Below, piece after piece: positions 1-5,606 of a stretch of 5,963 nt of DNA (the first letter of the stretch is position 1; each line of letters starts with the position of its first letter). Under the pieces are notes generated by a model, which saw only the letters and a list, made by a program, of their open reading frames with translations, ran no database searches and was not told the origin of the DNA. Position numbers and translations under genes: made by a program. The DNA comes from an uncultured Bacteroidota bacterium (GTDB lineage: Bacteria > Bacteroidota > Bacteroidia > Chitinophagales > Chitinophagaceae). Where the stretch lies: contig CAMPKR010000162.1 in NCBI GenBank assembly GCA_946887345.1, forward strand, positions 1 through 5,963, written 5' to 3'.

Positions 1-133
1 GGCTATTAGTAATATAGCTTTTATTAATTCTATTCAACAAGCTATACTTAGGGATAAAAAATATTCGCGTAAGCCCGGCAATTGGAGTGGTTTTTGTTCG
101 TCTTTTACATTCAGAAACAAAACACTTAGTCCA
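1..133. other. Non-coding region upstream of the T9SS-sorted protein gene
   Basis: No coding region is convincing here, and stop codons are frequent in the plus frames. An imperfect inverted repeat is visible: TATAGCTT at 13-20 and AAGCTATA at 39-46 with an 18-nt AT-rich spacer. It has no T-tract, so it is a poor terminator candidate. A weak promoter guess for the downstream gene is TTG at 83-85 with a TACATTCA-like element about 21 nt further on. That element has two mismatches to the Bacteroidetes TAnnTTTG consensus, so I do not call it as a promoter. Confidence 0.4.
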
Positions 134-1384
134 ATGAAAAGATCATTACTTAGCATCTCCACAGCATTTCTCCTGCTACCCGGTGCCATTACCGCTAATG
201 CACAATGCGATCCTGTTATCACGCCATCCTCTATCACTATGTGTCCTAATACTACGGATACTCTTTGGTCCGATGCACACGACACTTACCAGTGGCTGGA
301 GAATGGCACACCCATCAACGGCGAAACCAACCAGTATTTTGTTGTTGATGCGAACTTAAATGGAGGCTCCAATATCTCAGTGATTACTACTACTACAGGC
401 TGCACAGGCACAGACACCTCTGCAGATGTATATATTGACGGCTGGGTATTTCTGCTGCCTTTTGTTATTAATGTCACCAATACAATGCTGTGCCCGGGCG
501 TGCCTGATTCTGTAATGTTTGATTTCAGCCTTGATAGCAATGTTACATGGTTCTACAACGGCAATCCTATACCGGGCGCAATCAACGACACCCTTGTGGT
601 ATACAACACCGGTCTATACACGGCAGAAGGCGCGCCGGACGTTTGCCCTAACTTCATTATGCAACTGGGGCTGAACATGACTGTTGATTCAAACATACCG
701 CCGGTAATAAATCCGGATACATTGAGCCTGTGCCCCGGCTCGTTTGGGGAGCTGGAAACTACAGTGCTCACCTACAATAGTTACCAGTGGTACTTAGACG
801 GCAATGCCATACTTAACAGCAATGCGGATTCTATATTGGTAACAACTGCGGGCCATTATCATGTTGTCACCGATGAGGATGGATGCATATTGGGTTCGGA
901 CTCATCGTTCGTGATGATGCACACACCGGTCACACCTGCCATTACTATGAATATGGGCACCCTGTATTCCGTTCCCGGAGGCTCACAACTGTCCAACTTC
1001 CAGTGGTACCTGAACGGAGTTGCTATACCCGGAGCCAATGACAGTACTTTCACGCCCACTACAGCGGGCAACTATACCGTATCTGCCTCTGACGGCACCT
1101 GCCCTGACACCTCTGCCGCATTCATCTTCTCTGTATCGGTGAATGAAACAATTAAGCGCAACGATATCCGTATCTATCCAAACCCGGTACAAGATATATT
1201 AAACATCAGCAGTGCGGAACCGGTGAGTGTAATGATACTCGACAATATCGGCCGCATAGTTTATACCACTACAAATGCGGTCGCAACTCAAGCTATTGAT
1301 ATGCGCTTTTTGCCTAAAGGCGTCTATACTTTGAAACTGCAAAGTGAAAACAACACCCATTACGAAAAGATGGTTTTAGAATAG
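134..1384 (+). CDS. Secreted Ig-like repeat protein with T9SS type A C-terminal sorting domain
   Basis: This is a 416-residue exported protein. Residues 1-23 form a signal peptide (basic MKR, a hydrophobic core, and an ANA site before Gln24). Residues about 30-335 hold four Ig-like modules sharing a CPG/CPN start, a (Y/F)QW or TWF core followed by NG and a G-Y-x-V strand, and a closing Cys. Modules 1-3 have Cys pairs 37/90, 120/171 and 200/251 around Trp54, Trp139 and Trp219. Module 4 (Trp291, Cys323) has no first Cys. Residues about 340-416 are a type A sorting domain: YPNPVQDILNI (348-358), PKGVYTLKL (394-402) and a KMVLE end. In this family the tail directs export through T9SS, is then removed, and the protein is attached to the surface or released. 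The Ig modules suggest adhesion or binding, but no enzymatic domain or ligand can be named. The gene converges on the isc operon with a shared terminator between them. Confidence 0.9.
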   Translation: MKRSLLSISTAFLLLPGAITANAQCDPVITPSSITMCPNTTDTLWSDAHDTYQWLENGTPINGETNQYFVVDANLNGGSNISVITTTTGCTGTDTSADVYIDGWVFLLPFVINVTNTMLCPGVPDSVMFDFSLDSNVTWFYNGNPIPGAINDTLVVYNTGLYTAEGAPDVCPNFIMQLGLNMTVDSNIPPVINPDTLSLCPGSFGELETTVLTYNSYQWYLDGNAILNSNADSILVTTAGHYHVVTDEDGCILGSDSSFVMMHTPVTPAITMNMGTLYSVPGGSQLSNFQWYLNGVAIPGANDSTFTPTTAGNYTVSASDGTCPDTSAAFIFSVSVNETIKRNDIRIYPNPVQDILNISSAEPVSVMILDNIGRIVYTTTNAVATQAIDMRFLPKGVYTLKLQSENNTHYEKMVLE

Positions 1385-1405
1385 TGAGCGTCTCATACAA
1401 AAAAT

Positions 1406-1431
1406 AAAAAAGGGGCCTGGAGCCCCTTTTT
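1406..1431. terminator. Bidirectional intrinsic terminator between convergent genes
   Basis: The arms GGGGC (1412-1416) and GCCCC (1422-1426) enclose a CTGGA loop. An A-run lies before the hairpin and TTTTT after it (1427-1431), so both strands read as a GC hairpin followed by a U-tract. It lies 22 nt past the T9SS protein stop and 25 nt past the iscA stop on the other strand, so it can end both transcripts. Confidence 0.9.
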
Positions 1432-1455
1432 ATTCTATCTCTAATCTTAATTCTA

Positions 1456-1782
1456 TTAAACCGCGAAGCTCTCACCACAACCACAGCTTCTGCTGGCATT
1501 GGGGTTGCTGAAGTGAAACCCTTTGCCATTGAGGCCATCGGAAAACTCCAGGGTAGTATCGCACAGGTACAAAAAACTCTTCAGATCGGTCACCAGCTTC
1601 ACGCCATTGTCTTCAAATACCTGGTCGTTAGGCTGTGTCTCATTGTCAAAATCGAGCTTATACGACAAGCCCGAGCAGCCGCCACCTACAACGCCCACAC
1701 GCAGGAAATACTCTTCCGTCAGCCCTGCATCCTGCTTCAGCCGCTTTACCTGTTCCTTTGCTTTATCACTAATGTAGATCAT
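1456..1782 (-). CDS. iscA: A-type iron-sulfur cluster carrier (IscA/ErpA/HesB family)
   Basis: This 108-residue protein has the usual family length. It begins MIYISDKAKEQVKRL and carries the three conserved cysteines: Cys36 in GGGCSGLSY, and Cys100 and Cys102 in the C-terminal SCGCGESF. Proteins of this family bind iron or a [2Fe-2S]/[4Fe-4S] cluster through these thiols and deliver clusters from the scaffold to apo-proteins in the cytoplasm. It is the last gene of the iscS-iscU-iscA cluster, starting 25 nt after the iscU stop, so co-transcription is likely. The extra Cys74 is not one of the family ligands. From sequence alone IscA, ErpA and SufA are hard to tell apart; I use iscA because of the operon context. 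The family call is firm, the exact subfamily less so. Confidence 0.92.
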   Translation of the reverse strand: MIYISDKAKEQVKRLKQDAGLTEEYFLRVGVVGGGCSGLSYKLDFDNETQPNDQVFEDNGVKLVTDLKSFLYLCDTTLEFSDGLNGKGFHFSNPNASRSCGCGESFAV

Positions 1783-1807
1783 ACCGGCACTTATTCCTTA
1801 CACCCTA

Positions 1808-2224
1808 TTAATGTTTCTTTTCTTCAAGCTCCAGTTCAGGCATGCCGTTCTTTACACGGTAATCGTTGATAGCCGCTTTAATAGCGTCTTCTGCCAGTAC
1901 AGAACAGTGAATTTTTACAGGTGGCAGGTTCAGCTCTTCTACTATGTCCATATTGTCTATAGCAAGTGCCTGGTCTACCGTCTTGCCCTTCAGCCATTCT
2001 GTTGCCAGAGAAGAAGAAGCGATAGCAGAGCCGCAACCGAAGGTCTTGAACTTAGCGTCCTTAATAAGGCCACTTTGCTCGTCTACCTCAATTTGCAGGC
2101 GCATCACGTCGCCGCATTCAGGTGCGCCAACGAGGCCGGTACCTACGTTCTGTTTTGCTTTATCCAGCGTACCTACATTCTTAGGATTGCTGTAGTGATC
2201 GATCACTTTCTCTGAGTATGCCAT
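1808..2224 (-). CDS. iscU: Fe-S cluster assembly scaffold IscU
   Basis: This 138-residue protein is the scaffold on which [2Fe-2S] clusters are built from IscS-derived sulfur. The cluster ligands are present: Cys37 and Asp39 in GAPECGDVM, Cys64 in FGCGSAIASSS, and His106-Cys107 in VKIHCSVLAEDAI. The LPPVK motif (100-104), recognised in the IscU family by the HscA chaperone, is intact. The C-terminus has a charged tail (ELELEEKKH) extending about ten residues past the E. coli protein. I chose the ATG at 2224 because MAYSEKVIDHYSNPKNVG is the canonical IscU N-terminus. The frame stays open upstream to an ATG at 2365, but the added 47 residues are low-complexity, unlike IscU, and overlap iscS. 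It sits between iscS and iscA on the same strand. Confidence 0.96.
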   Translation of the reverse strand: MAYSEKVIDHYSNPKNVGTLDKAKQNVGTGLVGAPECGDVMRLQIEVDEQSGLIKDAKFKTFGCGSAIASSSLATEWLKGKTVDQALAIDNMDIVEELNLPPVKIHCSVLAEDAIKAAINDYRVKNGMPELELEEKKH

Positions 2225-2349
2225 GTCGTTAATTTGATAATGTGTAAATATGGAAATGTGAAAATCGACTTTTACGCATTTCCCATTTTGTTTTCTTTTT
2301 GCTTTTGCGAAACCGAGAGCATTCTCACATTTCCACATCAGCACATTTT
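2225..2349 (-). repeat. iscS-iscU intergenic gap with inverted repeat and CACATT repeats
   Basis: The 125-nt gap is long for an operon whose next gap is 25 nt. TGGAAATGTGA (2251-2261) and TCACATTTCCA (2325-2335) are a perfect 11-bp inverted repeat separated by 63 nt. After one mismatch outside the arms, two more pairs form. The second arm runs into three 8-nt units, CACATTTC, CACATCAG and CACATTTT (2326-2349), which end at the iscS stop. Paired in the mRNA, the arms would form a long hairpin between the iscS and iscU reading frames. No T-tract follows, so it is not an intrinsic terminator. Its role is unknown. Confidence 0.6.
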
Positions 2350-3570
2350 CTAGTGGTGCGCCCACTCAATGCTGTTCAGGTCGATACCTTCCTTAAACAT
2401 TTCCCAGAGTGGACTCATTTCACGCAGTTTCAAAACCGTTGTCTTGATAGCGTTTATGGTAAAGTCTATTTGTTCTTCATTTGTAAAACGACCGAGGCCG
2501 AAACGCAGTGAGCTGTGTGCGAGATCATCGCCCAGGCCCAGTGCCTTCAATACATAGGATGGCTCCAGTGAAGCTGAAGTACAAGCCGAACCGCTCGACA
2601 CAGCTATATCTTTATTAAAGCCCATCATCAGGCCTTCACCCTCCACATATTTGAAAGAGATGTTGCATACATGCGGCAGGCGGTGTTCCACGTTGCCATT
2701 CACGTAAGCTTCTTCCAGCTCCATTAGTGCATTTTCCAGTTTGTCGCGGAGTATGCTCAGGCGCTTGCCCTCTGCTTCCATTTCATTCATGGCTATTTCA
2801 CAAGCCTTTCCGAAACCAACGATACCGGGCACGTTCATAGTACCACTACGCATACCACGTTCATGACCGCCGCCGTCCATCTGGGCAGTAACTTTCACAC
2901 GCGGGTTCTTACGGCGAACATACAGAGCGCCTACTCCCTTAGGTCCGTACATTTTATGTGCGCTGAAAGCCATCAGGTCTATACCATCGGCATTCACGTC
3001 CACCGGAATTTTACCTACGGCTTGTGTAGCATCCGTAAAGAACAGCACACCGCGCTTGCGGGCAATAGCGCTGATCTCTTTTACAGGTTGTATCACACCG
3101 ATCTCGTTATTGCCATACATAATGGCGATCAGGATAGTTTTATCCGTAATGGCATTCTCCAGCTCTGTAAGATCGATGAGGCCATCGGCTTTTACATTCA
3201 GGTAAGTAACCTGTCCGCCCAATTTTTCTATGTGCTTGCAGGTATCAAGCACAGCTTTGTGCTCGGTAGTAGCTGTAATGATGTGGTTACCTTTGGTAGC
3301 GTACATTTCAAATACACCTTTCAGAGCAAGATTATCTGCTTCAGTAGCGCCCGAAGTGAAAATGATTTCCTTAGGATCCGCACCTATCAACTTAGCCACT
3401 TGCTCACGGGCATAGTCCACAGCTTCCTCAGCTGCCCAACCAAAAGAGTGGTTACGGCTGGCAGCATTGCCAAACTTTTCAACGAAGTATGGCAACATTG
3501 CGTCCAGCACCCGCTGATCCATTGGAGTGGTGGCGTTGTTATCCAAATATATCGGTAATTTCAATTTCAT
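2350..3570 (-). CDS. iscS: Cysteine desulfurase IscS
   Basis: This 406-residue PLP enzyme converts L-cysteine to L-alanine and holds the sulfur as a persulfide for transfer to IscU and other acceptors. Visible landmarks are YLDNNATTP (8-16), the GATEADN cofactor loop (75-80 region), His104 in TEHKAV, Asn155 in GNNEIG, Asp180 and Gln183, the PLP lysine Lys206 in [10 protein letters not shown], and the catalytic Cys330 in [14 protein letters not shown]. His104 and Lys206 have the same numbers as in E. coli IscS (404 residues). The C-terminus, [21 protein letters not shown] with only small changes from the E. coli form, is the tail that contacts IscU. These features mark it as IscS rather than SufS or NifS. 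It is the first gene of the operon, divergent from the epimerase gene, and starts at the ATG before [15 protein letters not shown]. Confidence 0.97.
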   Translation of the reverse strand: MKLKLPIYLDNNATTPMDQRVLDAMLPYFVEKFGNAASRNHSFGWAAEEAVDYAREQVAKLIGADPKEIIFTSGATEADNLALKGVFEMYATKGNHIITATTEHKAVLDTCKHIEKLGGQVTYLNVKADGLIDLTELENAITDKTILIAIMYGNNEIGVIQPVKEISAIARKRGVLFFTDATQAVGKIPVDVNADGIDLMAFSAHKMYGPKGVGALYVRRKNPRVKVTAQMDGGGHERGMRSGTMNVPGIVGFGKACEIAMNEMEAEGKRLSILRDKLENALMELEEAYVNGNVEHRLPHVCNISFKYVEGEGLMMGFNKDIAVSSGSACTSASLEPSYVLKALGLGDDLAHSSLRFGLGRFTNEEQIDFTINAIKTTVLKLREMSPLWEMFKEGIDLNSIEWAHH

Positions 3571-3608
3571 ATTACTATTAGATCTAAACTGTGTGAGTTT
3601 TCGCAGTA

Positions 3609-3616
3609 CAAAGTTA
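3609..3616 (-). promoter_or_regulatory. Candidate -7 element for the isc operon
   Basis: On the minus strand the sequence reads TAACTTTG, an exact match to the Bacteroidetes TAnnTTTG -7 consensus, 38 nt upstream of the iscS ATG. A clear TTG -33 element at the usual spacing is not obvious; a TTTTCG stretch lies in roughly that place. No IscR-like operator could be recognised in the 118-nt divergent gap. A short match can arise by chance, but its position and orientation fit. Confidence 0.5.
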
Positions 3617-3688
3617 CGTCAAAAGGCACTACTTTCGGCGAAAATGGGCAGTTTTATACTATATAATGCCATTTGAAAAACCTATTTG

Positions 3689-4090
3689 ATGCAGAAGATC
3701 GAACATTTGGGCATTGCAGTAAAGGAACTGGCTAAATCCATCCCTCTTTTTGAGCAATTACTCAACACTCCTTGCTATAAAACAGAAGAGGTAGCCAGTG
3801 AAGGGGTAAATACTGCCTTCTTCCAGGTGGGAGAGTCAAAAGTGGAGCTGCTGGAAGCTGCCAAAGCCGACTCACCCATAGCCAGGTTCATAGAAAAGAA
3901 AGGTGAGGGCATACATCACATAGCTTTCGACGTGGAGAATATTGAAGCAGAAATGAGGCGACTGGCCGCGCTCGGTTTCGAGCTGCTGAATGAGACCCCA
4001 AAGCGTGGAGCGGATAACAAGCTTGTTTGTTTTCTGCATCCAAAGACGACAAACGGAGTGTTGATAGAGCTTTGCCAGCAGATAAAATAA
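3689..4090 (+). CDS. mce: Methylmalonyl-CoA epimerase
   Basis: This 133-residue VOC-fold (glyoxalase/bleomycin-resistance) protein interconverts the (2R) and (2S) forms of methylmalonyl-CoA. It links propionyl-CoA metabolism to succinyl-CoA through methylmalonyl-CoA mutase. Family landmarks are IEHLGIAV with His6, EGVNTAFF (38-45), KVELLEA with Glu53, DSPIARFIEKKGEGIHHIAFDV with His76/His77 (split across 61-82), FLHPKTTNGVLIEL (115-128) and Glu127. His6, one of the His76/77 pair and Glu127 match the known metal ligands of the Propionibacterium enzyme; Glu53 sits where that enzyme has a Gln ligand. A TTG directly before the ATG could start one codon earlier, but ATG at 3689 is preferred. It stands alone, divergent from iscS, with no mutase or carboxylase gene next to it. 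No clear terminator follows. Confidence 0.93.
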   Translation: MQKIEHLGIAVKELAKSIPLFEQLLNTPCYKTEEVASEGVNTAFFQVGESKVELLEAAKADSPIARFIEKKGEGIHHIAFDVENIEAEMRRLAALGFELLNETPKRGADNKLVCFLHPKTTNGVLIELCQQIK

Positions 4091-4204
4091 AAAACCAGAC
4101 TCTTACAGCTACGCGTTGTGCGATACAATTTTATTTTCATCCCCTTTTAAATATTAGTGAATCTATACTGACCACAAAACTTTTCCACTCTGCATAATTT
4201 TTCC

Positions 4205-4235
4205 TTGGGCATAGCGCTCATCGATCGTATCTTTA
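4205..4235 (+). promoter_or_regulatory. Promoter-like element with no gene downstream
   Basis: TTG at 4205-4207 is followed after 20 nt by TATCTTTA at 4228-4235. This matches the Bacteroidetes TTG / TAnnTTTG layout and spacing except for the last base (A instead of G). Transcription would start near 4242 and run through the 11-bp tandem array toward the 3' end of corA, which is on the other strand. There is no plus-strand gene before 5607, so any transcript would be non-coding or antisense. It could also be a chance match. Confidence 0.35.
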
Positions 4236-4285
4236 CATTAGTTCTTTGAGTGCAAAATTGTCGCCTCGCTTTGAGCCGGTTAATC

Positions 4286-4384
4286 TATGGTGGAACTATA
4301 GTTAACCTATGGTAAACCTATAGTTAACCTATGGTAAACCTATAATGGTAGTATAATCAACCTATAGGGGAGGTATAGACGACG
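4286..4384. repeat. 11-bp-period tandem repeat array, nine units
   Basis: Nine consecutive 11-nt units each begin TATA or TATG: TATGGTGGAAC (4286), TATAGTTAACC (4297), TATGGTAAACC (4308), TATAGTTAACC (4319), TATGGTAAACC (4330), TATAATGGTAG (4341), TATAATCAACC (4352), TATAGGGGAGG (4363) and TATAGACGACG (4374). Units 2+3 and 4+5 are a perfect 22-nt duplication of alternating A-type and B-type units. The array decays to the right. To the left, GCCGGTTAATC (4275-4285) may be a tenth, degenerate unit. The period is not a multiple of three, so it is not a coding repeat, and it is close to one helical turn of DNA. The AACTATAGTT stretch (4294-4303) is a perfect palindrome. Confidence 0.9.
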
Positions 4385-4385
4385 A

Positions 4386-4404
4386 AAAGCCCGCTGGGAG
4401 CGGG
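4386..4404 (-). terminator. Intrinsic terminator of corA
   Basis: On the minus strand, CCCGCT and AGCGGG form a 6-bp stem around a CCC loop, followed by CTTTTCG. The hairpin begins about 27 nt past the corA stop codon. The T-tract is short (four Ts), so it may be of moderate strength. Read on the plus strand there is no T-tract immediately after the stem. Confidence 0.65.
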
Positions 4405-4431
4405 ATTACATAAAGCGCCGGCCCTCTTTTT

Positions 4432-5538
4432 TTAAAACCAGCCCTTCCTCTTGAACCATATCAGCATAAGCAGCGGTATCAAAAGCATCGCCGACACCGC
4501 CCACCAAAAACCCGCTTCCTGGTGAGCCATAGGTATCACATCAAAGTTCATCCCGAATATGCCGCCGATAACAGTCGCCGGCGCAAGCAATACGGCCACC
4601 AGGGTAAATATCTTCATCACCTCATTCAGCCGCAGGTTGATCTGGCTGTTAAATACATCCTGGAGGTTCATCAGTATATCGCGGTGGGCATCTACATAGT
4701 CATTTGCCTGGCTGATGTGATCTAAAATATCTTTGAAATATTTGTCTTGCCTGTCTTCTATTAGCGGGCTTTCGCTCCGGAGAAAACCGGCAACCAGGTC
4801 TTTAACCGGGGCTATGAGCCGCCGCAGGAACATTACTTCACGGCGCAGTATACTCACTTTCTCTGTTGCAGCCCTTTCTTTTTGCAGCAGTATATTATCC
4901 TCCAGTTTCTCTATGCGGTCATTCATCTGCTCCAAAACTCCAAAATAGCTGTCTACAATTACGTCTATCAGGCTGTAGCAGAGATAGCCCGCGTCGCTAT
5001 TGCGCAATTTGCTCCCTTCCATGCGCAGGCGGCTGCGAACGGGGTCAAACACATCCCGCATTTTATCTTCCTGGAAGGAAAGAACAAAATCCTCACCCAA
5101 TACAATGCTCACTTGCTCGGCTTCGAGGTGCCCGGTGGCCGCGTTGTAATATATCATGGGCAGCAGGCAGTATATCACACTGCCAATCTCATCCATCTTG
5201 GCACTCTGGCCCGTACTTAGTATGTCCTCCACCACCAGTTGGTGAATATTGTAGGTAGCGCATATCCTTTCTACTTCATCTTTGCGCAGGCCGTCTATGT
5301 TTATCCATAGCACCCCACCGTCTGTTTTTATACTACAAGCCTCATCGGGCACCAGTTCGCCCTCACTGAATGTATCTTCGCTGTAGTGGAAACGGGTATA
5401 CACCGGCTCCTCCCCGGGGGCCAGCCTGGCCACATACCGGGTGGGATTGAAGACCGTAACCGGTCGCTTCGTTGAGCTATCCCAACCCCAGTCCAGCAAT
5501 ACATTTGCCAGGTTCTTAACCCTTCTCCTGAACGCCAT
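4432..5538 (-). CDS. corA: CorA-family magnesium/cobalt transport protein
   Basis: This 368-residue protein of the CorA family (2-TM-GxN) is expected to form a homopentameric inner-membrane channel for Mg2+ and possibly Co2+. Residues 1 to about 300 are the cytoplasmic domain, including WINIDGL (78-84) and a long, charged helical stretch (about 200-305) that forms the stalk in this family. TM1 covers about 307-327 and ends in the signature FGMNF (Gly329-Met330-Asn331). A short loop with Asp333 and Glu341 follows, then TM2 (about 343-362) and a basic KRKGWF tail typical of the cytoplasmic end. The loop reads DVIPMAHQEAGF rather than the common MPEL-type sequence; this variation is probably unimportant but concerns the pore entrance. 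The gene is divergent from a cyclophilin gene and followed by its own terminator. The exact ion preference cannot be read from sequence. Confidence 0.93.
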   Translation of the reverse strand: MAFRRRVKNLANVLLDWGWDSSTKRPVTVFNPTRYVARLAPGEEPVYTRFHYSEDTFSEGELVPDEACSIKTDGGVLWINIDGLRKDEVERICATYNIHQLVVEDILSTGQSAKMDEIGSVIYCLLPMIYYNAATGHLEAEQVSIVLGEDFVLSFQEDKMRDVFDPVRSRLRMEGSKLRNSDAGYLCYSLIDVIVDSYFGVLEQMNDRIEKLEDNILLQKERAATEKVSILRREVMFLRRLIAPVKDLVAGFLRSESPLIEDRQDKYFKDILDHISQANDYVDAHRDILMNLQDVFNSQINLRLNEVMKIFTLVAVLLAPATVIGGIFGMNFDVIPMAHQEAGFWWAVSAMLLIPLLMLIWFKRKGWF

Positions 5539-5606
5539 AGAATTATTATTGTCAGCTAATTTACTTTTTTGTAACTATGTTCGGTAAAACAAGCATATAG
5601 AAATTT
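5539..5606. promoter_or_regulatory. Divergent corA / cyclophilin promoter region
   Basis: This 68-nt AT-rich gap must hold the promoters for both divergent genes. Two one-mismatch matches to TAnnTTTG are visible. TATGTTCG on the plus strand (5576-5583) lies 23 nt before the cyclophilin start. TATGCTTG on the minus strand (5597-5590) lies about 51 nt before the corA start. No convincing -33 TTG sits at the expected distance for either, so the individual boxes are guesses. No riboswitch-sized leader fits before corA. Confidence 0.3.

Larger units (their letters stand above)
4091..4431. other. Gene-free region between epimerase and corA
   Basis: No coding region is supported on either strand across 341 nt. 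The first 110 nt are AT-rich without recognisable structure. They are followed by a rightward promoter-like element (4205-4235), the 11-bp tandem array (4286-4384) and the corA terminator hairpin (4386-4404). The T-run at 4427-4433 reads as AAAAAAA directly at the corA stop on the minus strand. On the plus strand it follows a GC-rich stretch (GCGCCGGCCC) that does not fold into a clean hairpin. Confidence 0.7.

Noticed and set aside
134..205. Lipoprotein signal for the T9SS-sorted protein (Cys25)
   Set aside because: The residues before Cys25 are ANAQ, which do not fit a lipobox. A type I cleavage after ANA is the better reading.
1513..2215. Plus-strand open frames opposite the iscA-type gene and iscU (118 and 134 codons)
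   Set aside because: They are antisense shadows of well-supported genes, with no family resemblance and no plausible promoter.
2225..2365. N-terminal extension of IscU by 47 residues from the ATG at 2365
   Set aside because: The extension overlaps the end of iscS, is rich in Lys and unlike any IscU N-terminus, and covers the repeat-bearing gap. The ATG at 2224 gives the canonical MAYSEKVIDHYSNPKNVG start.
2863..3558. 231-codon open frame on the plus strand opposite iscS
   Set aside because: It lies wholly inside iscS, which has full family motifs. The translation shows no recognisable domain, and long antisense frames are expected opposite a biased coding sequence.
3686..3688. TTG start for the epimerase one codon before the ATG
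   Set aside because: The adjacent ATG gives the normal family N-terminus (MQKIEHLGIAV), and nothing in the upstream sequence favours TTG.
4100..4140. Terminator after the epimerase
   Set aside because: Only a three-base-pair CGC/GCG stem can be drawn before the T-rich stretch, too weak to call.
4286..4384. CRISPR array
   Set aside because: The units are 11 nt and directly adjacent, with no unique spacers and no cas genes nearby. It is a simple tandem repeat.
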